From Gammaproteobacteria bacterium (GTDB taxonomy: Bacteria > Pseudomonadota > Gammaproteobacteria > Burkholderiales > Rhodocyclaceae), in NCBI GenBank assembly GCA_029289235.1, contig JARFTZ010000056.1, positions 37,721-101,720 on the forward strand: a stretch of DNA of 64,000 nt. Direction: 5' to 3'. The notes beneath the pieces are model-generated. The model had not been told where the DNA came from. It made no database searches and saw only the letters and a program-made list of their open reading frames with translations. Both the position numbers and the translations under genes were made by a program. This document shows, one piece after another, positions 8,862 through 17,369 of this stretch; the stretch's first letter is position 1, and every line of letters begins with the position of its first letter.

Positions 8862-8877
8862 TGCAGTCTACGCGCCA
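8862..8877 (-). promoter_or_regulatory. Sigma54-like -24/-12 element upstream of candidate small RNA
   Basis: The minus strand reads TGGCGCG-TAGA-CTGCA against the RpoN consensus TGGCACG-N4-TTGCW, with two mismatches and exact spacing. The predicted start would be near 8851. The same stretch contains TAGACT (8870-8865), which could serve as a sigma70 -10 with a start near 8858, but no good -35 is visible. Confidence 0.4.
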
Positions 8878-9007
8878 GAGAGACACTGCGTCTGTTGCGG
8901 CCCTTTGGCCTCTCTGTAACCGTCCGTAACAAAAACACACCTGCGGCATTTCCCCAAGACCGGTTGTGGTCTATCCTCTCCGGAAATCGTCATTGGGGGA
9001 TACGTTC

Positions 9008-9841
9008 ATGAAGAGGAAATCCTGGGGGCTCGCAACGCTAATCGTCGTACTGCTCGGCGGCATCGCAGCCTATTTTTTGTTCTTCAATCCAGTTGACCGG
9101 CCATCAACGCTCACCGCGGCGATTTCGCCCCCACCGGCAGCAACTCCCGCGGCACCGGAGTCGACGCCTCTGCCCCCACCCAAACCCATCACCCCGCCGC
9201 CCGCGCCGGAACCACCAGCGATCCTCCATCCGATCGAGCCCGCGCCCCCGGAAACGCCGCTGCCGGATCTCGGCCAGAGCGATGCGCCTTTCCGCAAGGC
9301 GCTTGGCGAGATTCTCGGCCGGAAGGGTCTCGCGCTGATGCTCTCCGAGGAACTCATCCACCACATCGTCGTCACCGTGGATAACCTGCCCCGCAAGCAC
9401 CTCCCGGCCGCCATCGTTCCGCTCAAGCGCGCGGAAGGCGCCTTCATCACGGACGGCAAGGATGAAACACTGGCGATTGGAAAAGGTAACGCCGCCCGTT
9501 ATGCCGCTTATGTTTCCGTTGCAAAAACGATCGACAGTGCGAAGCTCGTTACCGTGTATCGCCGTTTCTACCCCCTGTTCCAGAAGGCCTACGGCGAAAT
9601 CGGCTACCCGAAAGCCAACTTCAACGACCGCCTCGTCGTCGCCCTGGACGACCTTCTCGCCGCCCCCGACCTGGAGCCGCCGGTCAGACTGCAACAGCCG
9701 AAAATCCTCTTTGAATATGCCGACCCCGATCTGGAAGCCCGGTCGGCCGGGCAGAAGATCATGATGCGAATCGGTCGCGAAAACGCCGGCGTGCTCAAGA
9801 AAAAGCTGGCTGAGGTCAGGAAGCTGGTTGCCTCTCCATAG
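9008..9841 (+). CDS. DUF3014 domain protein, membrane-anchored
   Basis: Conserved protein of unknown function, about 277 aa from ATG 9008 (preceded by TGGGGGATA). It has one N-terminal membrane anchor (GLATLIVVLLGGIAAYFLFF) and a long Pro/Ala-rich linker (about residues 40-90). The globular C-terminal domain (SDAPFRKALGEILG ... GEIGYPKANFNDRLVVALDDLL) is typical of DUF3014 proteins. The topology suggests a periplasmic domain on a flexible stalk. It stands alone, followed after 125 bp by an ABC transporter operon in the same direction. Confidence 0.72.
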   Translation: MKRKSWGLATLIVVLLGGIAAYFLFFNPVDRPSTLTAAISPPPAATPAAPESTPLPPPKPITPPPAPEPPAILHPIEPAPPETPLPDLGQSDAPFRKALGEILGRKGLALMLSEELIHHIVVTVDNLPRKHLPAAIVPLKRAEGAFITDGKDETLAIGKGNAARYAAYVSVAKTIDSAKLVTVYRRFYPLFQKAYGEIGYPKANFNDRLVVALDDLLAAPDLEPPVRLQQPKILFEYADPDLEARSAGQKIMMRIGRENAGVLKKKLAEVRKLVASP

Positions 9842-9966
9842 GGCACTCGCCGGGCTTTGATCGGGCTGGCGTTCGTTGTATTCTGTCGCCCTTTTGCGAA
9901 AACCGCTGGCGGCTTTTGCGTGCCCCATTGCGATTCGTTTCCCGACCAACCCGACCTGGAGTTCCC

Positions 9967-10737
9967 ATGAAACGACTGACAAAACTACTTACCGCCGTGT
10001 GCTGCCTGAGCGCACTGGCCGCCACCCCGGCCATCGGCCGCGACTGGAGCGAGATCAAGAGTTCCGGAACAATTGTTGCGGCCACCGAGGGCGCCTTCGC
10101 GCCGTTCAACTACTATGAAGGCAAGACGCTCACCGGCTACGAGGTCGATGTCGCCGAAGCGATCGCCAAGAAGATGGGGCTGAAGCTCGAATGGCGCGTC
10201 GTTCCCTTCGACGCGCAACTGGCCGCCGTCAAGCAGGACCGCTTCGACTTCGCCATTGCCTCGCACGGATACACCAAGGAACGCGCCGAAGCCGTGGACT
10301 TTGCCAGCCCGCACTATTGCACCGGCGGCCAGATCGCTGCGCGCAAGGGCGGAGCGCTGACTGCGGCGGACCTGAAAGGGAAAACGATCGGCGTCCAGCT
10401 TGCGACGAGCTACTTCGATGCGGCCAAGAAGATTGATGGCGTCAAGGAGGTGAAGACCTACAAGTCCGATCCGGAAGCCTTCTCCGCCTTGCGCGCGAAG
10501 AAAATCGACGCCTGGATCTCCGACAAGTTCACCGTCATGGAAACGCTCAAGAAGAACGCCAACGCCGGCATCGTGACCGGTGAGCAGGTCTTCGTCGAGC
10601 GCGTCTCGCTGATCATGCGCAAGGACAACAAGGAGTTCATGGACCAGATCAACCAGACGATCGCCGACCTGGTCAAGGACGGCACCTTCGCCACGATCTC
10701 CAAGAAGTACTTCAACGAAGACATCACCTGCCGTTAA
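9967..10737 (+). CDS. Polar amino acid ABC transporter, periplasmic binding protein
   Basis: Family 3 extracellular solute-binding protein of about 256 aa. The signal peptide [24 protein letters not shown] is followed by the two-lobed domain starting [20 protein letters not shown], with the family signature [16 protein letters not shown]. It delivers a polar amino acid to the permease encoded 18 bp downstream. ATG 9967 is chosen over the ORF track start because a GGAG motif precedes it and a clean signal peptide follows. Substrate specificity cannot be read from the sequence. Confidence 0.88.
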   Translation: MKRLTKLLTAVCCLSALAATPAIGRDWSEIKSSGTIVAATEGAFAPFNYYEGKTLTGYEVDVAEAIAKKMGLKLEWRVVPFDAQLAAVKQDRFDFAIASHGYTKERAEAVDFASPHYCTGGQIAARKGGALTAADLKGKTIGVQLATSYFDAAKKIDGVKEVKTYKSDPEAFSALRAKKIDAWISDKFTVMETLKKNANAGIVTGEQVFVERVSLIMRKDNKEFMDQINQTIADLVKDGTFATISKKYFNEDITCR

Positions 10738-10755
10738 GCGGCGCGGCGAAGCACG

Positions 10756-11514
10756 ATGAACTGGATTTCGCGTCACCCGGGCTGGACGATGGTCGCGGCC
10801 ATGCTCGGCCTGCTGGCCTTTCTCTGGGGGCTGGCCATTCCGCTTTCCGCGGCGCCGGCGCCGATCGGCCCGGCGGCCGAGCAATTCGCCGAAGGCGCCC
10901 GCATCACGGTCTGGCTGACGCTGATCGCGGGCTCTGCGGGCATCGTGCTGGGCGTCCTCGGCGGCATGGGCAAGCTCTCGAAATTCCGGCCACTGAAATG
11001 GCTCTGCGATTTCTACGTCTGGCTGATCCGCGGCACGCCGCTGCTCCTGCAGATCCTGTTCGTCTGGCTGGTCGTGCCGACTATCCTGCCCGAGAGCATC
11101 CAGCTCTCCGATTTCGCCTGCGCGGCCATTGCCCTGTCGCTGAACATCGGCGCCTACAACACCGAATGCGTCCGCGCAGGCATCCTCGCCGTGCCGCACG
11201 GCCAGGTCGAGGCCGCCCGGGCACTCGGTCTATCACCGCTGCAGACGTTCATGGACGTGATCCTGCCGCAGAGCATGCGCGTCGCCCTGCCGGCGCTGGC
11301 CAACAACCTCGCGTCGCTGGTCAAGGACTCGTCGCTGGCCTACGCGATCAGCGTCGTCGAACTGACCATGGTCGGTTACCGCATCCAGGCCGAGAGCTAC
11401 CAGCCGATTCCCGTGTTCCTCACGATCGCCACGATCTACCTGATCCTCACCACCGCGTTCACCACGCTGACCTCGGCGCTGGAAGCGCAGCTGCAAACCG
11501 GCCAGAAACGCTGA
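10756..11514 (+). CDS. Polar amino acid ABC transporter permease
   Basis: Inner-membrane permease of the HisM/GlnP family, 252 aa, with about five transmembrane helices. It has the TIGR01726-type N-terminal region ([20 protein letters not shown]) and the EAA loop ([20 protein letters not shown]) that contacts the ATPase. It is the second gene of the binding protein-permease-ATPase operon. A single permease gene suggests a homodimeric channel. Confidence 0.88.
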   Translation: MNWISRHPGWTMVAAMLGLLAFLWGLAIPLSAAPAPIGPAAEQFAEGARITVWLTLIAGSAGIVLGVLGGMGKLSKFRPLKWLCDFYVWLIRGTPLLLQILFVWLVVPTILPESIQLSDFACAAIALSLNIGAYNTECVRAGILAVPHGQVEAARALGLSPLQTFMDVILPQSMRVALPALANNLASLVKDSSLAYAISVVELTMVGYRIQAESYQPIPVFLTIATIYLILTTAFTTLTSALEAQLQTGQKR

Positions 11515-11522
11515 GACCGCCC

Positions 11523-12290
11523 ATGCCCCAGCCCGCCCAGCCCAACACCGAGCGACCGATCATCGTCGCGCGCAACATCGACAAGCGTTTCGGCGCCTTC
11601 CACGCCCTGCGCAACGTCTCCGCCAGCTTCAGCGAAGGCCAGGTCACGGCCATCGTCGGCCCCTCCGGGTCGGGGAAATCGACCTTCCTGCGCACGCTCA
11701 ACCGCCTGGAGAAACATGACAGCGGCAGCATCGTCGTCGACGGCATCGAACTCAACGACGACCTGAAACATCTCGACACCATCCGGCGCGAGGTCGGCAT
11801 GGTCTTCCAGAGCTTCAACCTGTTCTCGCACCTGACCATCCTGCGCAATATCACGCTGGCGCCAATGCGCGTGCGCAAGATGTCGCGCGCCGACGCAGAG
11901 GCCAAGGCGCTGGCCCTGCTTGAGCGCGTCGGCCTGAAAAACCAGGCGCACAAATACCCTGTGCAGCTTTCAGGCGGCCAGCAGCAGCGCGTCGCCATCG
12001 CCCGTGCGCTGGCCATGGACCCGAAGGTGCTGCTGTTCGACGAGCCGACTTCGGCACTCGATCCGGAAATGGTCAACGAAGTCCTCACCGTCATGCGCGA
12101 ACTGGCGCACACCGGCATTACCATGCTCGTGGTCACGCACGAAATGGGTTTCGCCAAGGAAGTGGCCGACCGCGTCATTTTCTTCGACGAAGGTGCCATT
12201 CTCGAAGACACCACGCCACAGGCCTTCTTCACCAACCCCGACCACGAGCGGGCCCAGGCCTTTCTGGCCCAGGTAAGGCACGGATTCTAA
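11523..12290 (+). CDS. Polar amino acid ABC transporter ATP-binding protein
   Basis: ABC ATPase of 255 aa in the GlnQ/HisP class. It has Walker [11 protein letters not shown]-loop FQSFNLF, signature LSGGQQQR, Walker [13 protein letters not shown] and H-loop VTHEMGF. The ORF track merges it with an upstream read-through frame from 10998. ATG 11523 lies 8 bp after the permease stop and is the evident start. It ends 1 bp before the stop of the convergent EamA gene. Confidence 0.9.
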   Translation: MPQPAQPNTERPIIVARNIDKRFGAFHALRNVSASFSEGQVTAIVGPSGSGKSTFLRTLNRLEKHDSGSIVVDGIELNDDLKHLDTIRREVGMVFQSFNLFSHLTILRNITLAPMRVRKMSRADAEAKALALLERVGLKNQAHKYPVQLSGGQQQRVAIARALAMDPKVLLFDEPTSALDPEMVNEVLTVMRELAHTGITMLVVTHEMGFAKEVADRVIFFDEGAILEDTTPQAFFTNPDHERAQAFLAQVRHGF

Positions 12291-12291
12291 A

Positions 12292-13185
12292 TCAGCTGGC
12301 CGGCTTCGCCCCGAACAAGGGCATCAGTTGCACCGCCAGGATGCACACGAGGATCAGCGCACAGCCGGCCAGCCCCGCCGCGCTCAGACGGTCGCCCATC
12401 AGCAGGAAGCCGAACAGCGCGGCGAAAAGCGTCTCGGCCGACAGGATGATCGCCGCATCGGCGGCCTCGGCGTAGCGCTGCCCGACCACCTGGCCGGTGT
12501 AGGCGATGCCGACAGAGATGATGCCGGTGTAAAGGATCGGCATCGCCGCCAGGCGGATCCCGGCGAGCGAAATCGATTCGGCGAAAACAGCCCAGAGCAG
12601 ACAGGCCAGGCCGCACACCAGAAACTGCCCGGCCGCCACCAGAAAAGGCGCCGCCAGCCGGTCGGCAACGCGGCCGACGAGCATGACATGCAGCGCCCAG
12701 AACAGGCTGCTGGCGATCACCCACAGATCGCCGGCGCTAATCGCTACCTGCTGCGCTCCCGACAGCAGCCAGGTTCCGACCAGGCAACCGAGCGAGGTCG
12801 GCCAGACTGACCAGTGGGGACGCGCGCGCAGGAGCAGCCAGGAGATCAGCGGCACCAGTGGCACGTAGAGCGCCGTCAGGAAGCCGGCGTTGGTCACCGT
12901 CGTGCCGTTGATGCCGATCTGCTGGAACACCGCGCCGAGCATCAGGAGCAGACCGAGAACCAGGACGCCCATCATTTCCCGGCGCCCGGGCCGCACCTCG
13001 CGCCGGGCAACCGTCCGCAGATCGCGCCAGGCGAACGGCGCGATGATGAGCGCTCCAAGCAGGAAACGGATGCCGGTGAAGGTGTAGGGCTCGACCCCAA
13101 CCTTCGCGTGGGCCTGGGCAACGAATGCCGACCCCCAGATCAGGGCGACGAGAAGCAGCAGCAGATTGGCTTGGGTACGGGACAC
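12292..13185 (-). CDS. EamA/DMT family transporter
   Basis: Drug/metabolite transporter superfamily protein of 297 aa with about ten transmembrane helices in two EamA repeats. The first begins LLLLLVALIWGSAFVAQAHAKVG and the second ISAGDLWVIASSLFWALHVMLVG. The start is a GTG at 13185 without a clear Shine-Dalgarno sequence. It is the last gene of a long co-directional minus-strand array that includes the ECF sigma/anti-sigma pair, 45 bp downstream of the anti-sigma gene. Co-transcription with that array is possible but not certain, and the substrate is unknown. Confidence 0.82.
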   Translation of the reverse strand: MSRTQANLLLLLVALIWGSAFVAQAHAKVGVEPYTFTGIRFLLGALIIAPFAWRDLRTVARREVRPGRREMMGVLVLGLLLMLGAVFQQIGINGTTVTNAGFLTALYVPLVPLISWLLLRARPHWSVWPTSLGCLVGTWLLSGAQQVAISAGDLWVIASSLFWALHVMLVGRVADRLAAPFLVAAGQFLVCGLACLLWAVFAESISLAGIRLAAMPILYTGIISVGIAYTGQVVGQRYAEAADAAIILSAETLFAALFGFLLMGDRLSAAGLAGCALILVCILAVQLMPLFGAKPAS

Positions 13186-13230
13186 GGTGGAGAGGCCGGG
13201 AGCAAAGAGCGCGAGTTTACCAGCCGTTCA

Positions 13231-13428
13231 TCAGGTGTCGCTATCGGAAGACGTTTTTCCCGCCATGTATCGGCGACAGGCCAGGCGCAGGAAGCCCATC
13301 TGTTTCTTGAAATTCCGGCAACCCTGGCACATCGCCAGATGCATTTCCAGTTGCAGGCGTTCCGCAAGGGTGAGCTCCCGGTCCAGCGATTCGGACAATT
13401 TGTGGGTGACGTCCTTGCAGCTCAACAT
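13231..13428 (-). CDS. Small zinc-finger anti-sigma factor (zf-HC2, ZAS type)
   Basis: Protein of 65 aa with the zinc-binding anti-sigma signature H-x3-C-x2-C (HLAMCQGC) and an upstream helix CKDVTHKLSESLDRELTL typical of zf-HC2 anti-sigma domains. It has no transmembrane segment, so it should act in the cytosol and bind the sigma factor encoded immediately upstream. Its ATG overlaps the sigma gene by 7 bp (ATGTTGA), implying translational coupling and fixed stoichiometry. ZAS Cys/His centres are often redox-sensitive, but that is inference here. Confidence 0.85.
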   Translation of the reverse strand: MLSCKDVTHKLSESLDRELTLAERLQLEMHLAMCQGCRNFKKQMGFLRLACRRYMAGKTSSDSDT

Positions 13429-14021
13429 GCCTGTTCTCCCCCCAGGAACCAGTTCTTTTCAAGACAGCGCCGCAGGCCGTTGCGCGCGCGATGCAGGATG
13501 ACGTTGCAGTTGCTCACCGTGATACGCAACTCACGACAGACCTCGGCCGTTTCGAACTCCAGGAATTCGCGCATCATGAAGACGCGCGCGGTGTTTTCCG
13601 GCAGGTGGTTGAGACAGGCATCGAAGACATCCCAGAACCGTTGCTGCCGCAAGGCCTCTTCCGGATCGCCCCAGTTTGTCGGGCGATCTTCCGGCCGCCA
13701 GTGGTCGTTGCCCTTGAACAGCGTTTCGAAGGACTGATCGAGGCTTTCCTCGTCGGGCGCCAGCGCGGAAATATTTGTCGTACGGCTCTGCTGGCGGATA
13801 TGGTCGACGATCTTGTTGCGGAGGATGGCGAAGACCCAGGTCTTCAGCGCCGAGCGACCGGCAAAATCCTGCCCGTTGGCCAGCGCGGCCACCAGCGCTT
13901 CCTGCACCACGTCCTCCGCCATCGCCGCGTCGCGCAGCTGCAGCCGCGCGAACTTGATCATGTCGCGCCGGATGGCTTCGACGGCCTCATCGTTCATCCA
14001 TGGAAGTTGCGGGTCGCTCAT
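13422..14021 (-). CDS. ECF-type RNA polymerase sigma factor
   Basis: Sigma70-family ECF factor of about 199 aa. Region 2 (MIKFARLQLRDAAMAEDVVQEALVAAL, then ALKTWVFAILRNKIVDHIRQ) and region 4 (CLNHLPENTARVFMMREFLEFETAEVCRELRITVSNCNVILHRARNGLRRCLE) are clear and region 3 is absent. ATG 14021 follows GTGGGGAAA; the longer ORF would overlap the preceding gene. It lies 13 bp after the flavoprotein gene, so it is probably made from the same transcript. A shared ECF-like promoter lies upstream of this operon and of the arsS operon, making this factor the obvious candidate regulator of both. Confidence 0.9.
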   Translation of the reverse strand: MSDPQLPWMNDEAVEAIRRDMIKFARLQLRDAAMAEDVVQEALVAALANGQDFAGRSALKTWVFAILRNKIVDHIRQQSRTTNISALAPDEESLDQSFETLFKGNDHWRPEDRPTNWGDPEEALRQQRFWDVFDACLNHLPENTARVFMMREFLEFETAEVCRELRITVSNCNVILHRARNGLRRCLEKNWFLGGEQAC

Positions 14022-14034
14022 TTTCCCCACTCGT

Positions 14035-15147
14035 TCATTGCCCCGGAGCATGGTACTGGCTCATGAAGCGGCGGTCGATCCAGTCTTTCCAGCGCCAGAC
14101 CCAATGCCCCGTTGCCGACAGGCCGTTCCAGGACATGACGGCCTCCCTGGGGCCGGTGGCCAGCAGATAAAGCGTCCGCTTCTGCGGGCGATAGGGCAAA
14201 GGCGCCTGGCCGAGCAAAGCGCGTTCGAGGTTGGCCGCCAGCACCGGGCCGGCCCGGACCGCATAGACGCCGGACTTGGCATGCGGCGCATCGACCCGCG
14301 AGGCGAAATCGCCGCCGGCGAACACCTCGGAATGCGAAACACTATGTTGCCCATCCGCCACCGCAACGAATCCGTCAGCAGCCAGCGCCAGACCCGAACC
14401 GGCCAGCCAGGACTGTGGACGAACGCCGGTCGCGGCGATGACGGTATCGACCGCAACGGTGGTTCCATTGTCCAGCAGCAAACCTTCCGGCGATCCGGCG
14501 GCGTAACCGGGGATCTCGACGACCTGATGCTCCCGCAACGCCTGCCGCACGCGCTGCACGATGCGCGGGCCATGCCCCGGCATCAAGCCCGAGCCGGCCA
14601 CCAGCGACACCGCCACGTTCGCTCCCCCAGCTTCGCGGGCAAAACGGTAGCGCGCGGCCAGGGCCAGTTCGACTCCGGCGGCACCGCCCCCAACCACGAC
14701 CAACCTGGCGGTACCGCGTTGCCGGGCCAACTCAACCTGGCGCTTCCAGCCGACGACGAAATCCTCCAGCGGTCGGATCGGCAGCAGCGTTGCGCCGGTC
14801 GCGGCCAGGCAGGAACTGTCGACCTGCGCCCCCACATCGAGCGAGAGGAGGTCGTAGGAAAACTCCCCGGATGCAGCTGTCTGGACGCGTCGCCGCGCGG
14901 CATCGAGCCCGGTTACCGAATCCTGCACCAGATGAACGCCGGCTGCCCGCGCCAACGGCTCCAGCGGTGCAGCGCACTGATCCAGCGCATAATGCCCGGC
15001 CATCCAGCCCGGCACCATGCCGGAGTAGATCTGGCGCAGATACGGCGTCACCAACGACACCGCGACGCCCGGCCAGCGCCTCGCCGCCAGCGCCTTGAGT
15101 ACATGCAGGTGGGCGTGCCCGCCGCCGGCGAGGATCAGGCGCTTCAT
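14035..15147 (-). CDS. NDH-2-like FAD/NAD(P) oxidoreductase ('Nterm_to_SelD' family)
   Basis: Pyridine nucleotide-disulfide oxidoreductase of 370 aa. The N-terminal FAD site has the unusual GGGHAHLHVLKAL motif that defines the family also found fused to the N-terminus of selenophosphate synthetase (SelD). The second dinucleotide fold is VVVGGGAAGVELALAARYRF and the FAD-binding C-terminal motif is VFAGGDFAS. No redox-active CxxC is present, as in NDH-2-type enzymes. Its ATG overlaps the upstream glycosyltransferase stop (4 bp). In other genomes this family accompanies ArsS-type radical SAM proteins, and the physiological electron acceptor is unknown. Confidence 0.82.
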   Translation of the reverse strand: MKRLILAGGGHAHLHVLKALAARRWPGVAVSLVTPYLRQIYSGMVPGWMAGHYALDQCAAPLEPLARAAGVHLVQDSVTGLDAARRRVQTAASGEFSYDLLSLDVGAQVDSSCLAATGATLLPIRPLEDFVVGWKRQVELARQRGTARLVVVGGGAAGVELALAARYRFAREAGGANVAVSLVAGSGLMPGHGPRIVQRVRQALREHQVVEIPGYAAGSPEGLLLDNGTTVAVDTVIAATGVRPQSWLAGSGLALAADGFVAVADGQHSVSHSEVFAGGDFASRVDAPHAKSGVYAVRAGPVLAANLERALLGQAPLPYRPQKRTLYLLATGPREAVMSWNGLSATGHWVWRWKDWIDRRFMSQYHAPGQ

Positions 15148-15809
15148 GCGCCACCGCTATCCGGCAGAACCGCCGCCACGTCCGGAAACAAGCCAAGGAG
15201 GCGCTCGACGTCCTCGAATCGATCGACATCCCACAACGGGGCCAACTCGCGCCAAGTCAGTCCGGCCGCCTGCAGTTGCCGCCGCGTCTGCGCCATGACC
15301 CGGTCGGTACTCCAATCGACATCCCGGAATACCGCAAGCGCCGGTTTCTTCAGCCCGATCAGCACATACCCGCCATCCTCCGCGGGGATCACCACCGCGT
15401 CGTGCTCACGCAAAGCCGCCGCGGCCTCTCGCAGCACCTCGGGCGTCAGCGCCGGGCAATCGGTACCAATAACCAGCGTGCCGATGACCAGCGCCCCGGC
15501 GGCAGACGCCTCGTCCACCGCCGCATGCATGCGCCCGCCCAGATCGACATCCGGCTGCCGGCATCGGCGCACCGGCCCGAGCCCCTGGCACGCCGCAAAA
15601 TCCGGATGATCGGTCTCCGGCGCGCACCACAGCGTCACCGGCCCGAGCTCGGCGGCGAGGGCCGTTCCCAGCGTGCGCCGCAGCAACCAGCGTTGCAGCG
15701 CTGCGGCGCCCTCGGCGCCCAGATGCGGGATCAGCCGCGTCTTGGCCAGGCCCGGGACGGGTGCCTTGGCCAGGATCGCGACCGCGCACTCAGTCGTTAC
15801 GCGGGACAT
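15144..15809 (-). CDS. TIGR04282-type glycosyltransferase (rSAM/arsenosugar-associated, CofC-like)
   Basis: Nucleotidyl/glycosyl-transferase-like protein of the DUF2064/TIGR04282 family, about 221 aa. It opens with the substrate-binding AILAKAPVPGLAKTRLIPHLG and carries GTDCPALTPEVL and AEDGGYVLIGL, all diagnostic. The ORF track start at 15845 is upstream. ATG 15809 gives the normal N-terminus MSRVTTECAVAILAKAP and overlaps the TIGR04283 gene by 20 bp. These two transferases are paired in many genomes with ArsS and are annotated there as arsenosugar biosynthesis enzymes. The acceptor in this organism is unproven. Confidence 0.85.
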   Translation of the reverse strand: MSRVTTECAVAILAKAPVPGLAKTRLIPHLGAEGAAALQRWLLRRTLGTALAAELGPVTLWCAPETDHPDFAACQGLGPVRRCRQPDVDLGGRMHAAVDEASAAGALVIGTLVIGTDCPALTPEVLREAAAALREHDAVVIPAEDGGYVLIGLKKPALAVFRDVDWSTDRVMAQTRRQLQAAGLTWRELAPLWDVDRFEDVERLLGLFPDVAAVLPDSGGA

Positions 15810-16479
15810 AGCCGTACTCCCGGGCAAGCGTCTGCGGACTGACACCGAGCCAGAAACGCAGGCGCAGCCACCACATCGTCAGGATCGTGCGCCACACCCC
15901 GTGCTTCTCCCAGCGCCGCCCCGAGGTCGTGACCTTTTCGGCGAGACAGGCCGGACGCGCGATCCGGCACATCGCCGAGGAAAAGGCGATGTCCTCCATC
16001 AGCGGAATATCCGGAAAGCCGCCGACGCGCGCGAACGCCTCGCGCGTGATGAAGATCGCCTGATCGCCGGTGGCGATGCCGGTCAGGCGCGAACGCATGT
16101 TCATCAGCGCGGCCACTACCGGCAGCATGATGGAGGCGCCTTCGATGCGCACGTCGAAGCGCCCCCAGTGCGCGCCACCTTCCATCACCTCCTCGATCCG
16201 TTTGATCGCCGAGTCCGGCAGAACGGTGTCGGCATGCAGGAACAGCAGCACCTCGCCGGTCGCCTGTTCCGCCCCGGCGTTCATCTGCCTGCCGCGACCG
16301 CGCGGCGCAGTGATGACACGATCAGCGAACGGCAACGACCGCCCGGCGCTATCGTCGGCGCTGCCGCCATCGACGACAATCGCCTCCACGCCTCCCGCCC
16401 GCAGACCCTGCAAGGCAGCGAGCCGCGACACGAGGGTCTCGGCCTCGTTGAGCACGGGAATAATGATCGAGAGACGCAT
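15790..16479 (-). CDS. TIGR04283-type GT2 glycosyltransferase (rSAM/arsenosugar-associated)
   Basis: Family 2 glycosyltransferase of 229 aa. The nucleotide-binding start is MRLSIIIPVLNEAETL, with VVDGGSADDS and the DxD-like FLHADTVLP. A C-terminal region (GDQAIFITREAFARVGGFPDIPLMEDI) is characteristic of TIGR04283. A short hydrophobic C-terminal segment (TILTMWWLRLRFWLG) may associate with the membrane. It lies 9 bp after DUF3047 and overlaps TIGR04282, within the sigma-factor operon. Confidence 0.86.
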   Translation of the reverse strand: MRLSIIIPVLNEAETLVSRLAALQGLRAGGVEAIVVDGGSADDSAGRSLPFADRVITAPRGRGRQMNAGAEQATGEVLLFLHADTVLPDSAIKRIEEVMEGGAHWGRFDVRIEGASIMLPVVAALMNMRSRLTGIATGDQAIFITREAFARVGGFPDIPLMEDIAFSSAMCRIARPACLAEKVTTSGRRWEKHGVWRTILTMWWLRLRFWLGVSPQTLAREYGYVPRND

Positions 16480-16488
16480 CGTATCGCC

Positions 16489-17217
16489 CTAGCCCCCGCT
16501 CGGTGCCGGACACTCGCCCGCCGTGGCGACGAAACGGAAATCGGCGAAGCCGGCGTGCGCCTCCTCGCCGGTGTTGTCGGTATCGCTGGCAATCGCCAGC
16601 CCGCGCAACTGTCCGCCCATATCGCCGAACGCCAGCCGATAATCCTCCAGCACATTGCGCCGTTCCGTCACCCACCCCCCGGCCAGATCGCCGCCCGAGC
16701 GCAGCACCAGCATCCGGGCGCGATCGGTATAGGCATTCGCCTGCACGGTGCCGACGGGATGACGGTTATCCCAGATGTAATTGAGGGCGGCGTCCGGCAC
16801 CTGGTTGCCGTAAATCGAACGCGCCAGCGCCAGTCCGGCGCGGGTAAGCACGCCCAGTTGGCCCGGCGGTACATTGAAGGTGAGATAGACGCGCGCGGCG
16901 TAGTCGTCGCCCGATTTTTGCGCCATGTCCGCCGAGGCCACCGGCGCATCGATCCGCCATTGCCAGCAGAGGAACGGCGTCTTCTGCAGGTCGATTTCAA
17001 GCGGGCGGCCAAACAGCGCCATGCTCTTGTTGGCTTGCGCCTCGACCGCCGCGACGCCGTCCCAGACACGCAGACCATAGCGCGTCGGCGGCACGCGCTC
17101 ATCAAGCCGTTCGACCCTCCAGGGCGGAGGCGGGAAATCCCCGGCTGACGGGAAACGACCGACCCAACCACCATCGGCAAGCGCCGGCGCCGCTGCCAAA
17201 ACACAAAAGACACCCAA
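16489..17217 (-). CDS. DUF3047 domain secreted protein
   Basis: Exported protein of about 242 aa of the DUF3047 family (function unknown). The family core is visible as FLCWQWRIDAPVASADMAQKSGDDYAARVYLTF and NYIWDNRHPVGTVQANAY. The TTG at 17217 is proposed as start. It follows an AAGGAGGGGAGG ribosome-binding stretch and yields a short signal peptide GVFCVLAAAPALA. The longer ORF in the track runs backwards through a palindromic repeat (its PRRRPGS...LDSGFRRNDE stretch is the usual translation of such repeats) and is rejected. It sits between the TVP38-reductase and the two glycosyltransferases. Confidence 0.72.
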   Translation of the reverse strand: MGVFCVLAAAPALADGGWVGRFPSAGDFPPPPWRVERLDERVPPTRYGLRVWDGVAAVEAQANKSMALFGRPLEIDLQKTPFLCWQWRIDAPVASADMAQKSGDDYAARVYLTFNVPPGQLGVLTRAGLALARSIYGNQVPDAALNYIWDNRHPVGTVQANAYTDRARMLVLRSGGDLAGGWVTERRNVLEDYRLAFGDMGGQLRGLAIASDTDNTGEEAHAGFADFRFVATAGECPAPSGG

Positions 17218-17264
17218 CGCCCACCTCCCCTCCTTATCAGAAAGGCGCCGATTTCGTGCACGTT

Positions 17265-17333
17265 CGTCATTCCGGCGAAAGCCGGAATCCAGGAAATTCA
17301 ACGCACTGGACCCCGGCCTTCGCCGGGGTGACG
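17265..17333. repeat. REP-like double palindromic intergenic repeat
   Basis: Two hairpins of the common CGTCATTCCGGCGAAAGCCGGAATCCAG type face each other. TTCCGGCGAAAGCCGGAA lies at the left and CCCCGGCCTTCGCCGGGG at the right, bounded by CGTCA and TGACG. It fills most of the 150-bp gap between the TVP38-reductase stop and DUF3047. It may stabilise the upstream transcript end or be a mobile REP/MITE-type element. Confidence 0.8.
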
Positions 17334-17369
17334 AATACTTCAGCGTTTCCTTGAAAGAAAACACGTGAA

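Noticed and set aside
10998-11522. N-terminal part of the 430-aa ORF over the ABC permease
   Set aside because: Out-of-frame shadow of the permease; the ATPase starts at ATG 11523.
13813-15609. 598-aa plus-strand ORF
   Set aside because: Covers the opposite strand of the sigma factor, flavoprotein and TIGR04282 genes; no family features.
15673-17148. 491-aa plus-strand ORF
   Set aside because: Antisense to the TIGR04283 and DUF3047 genes, Arg/His-rich shadow.
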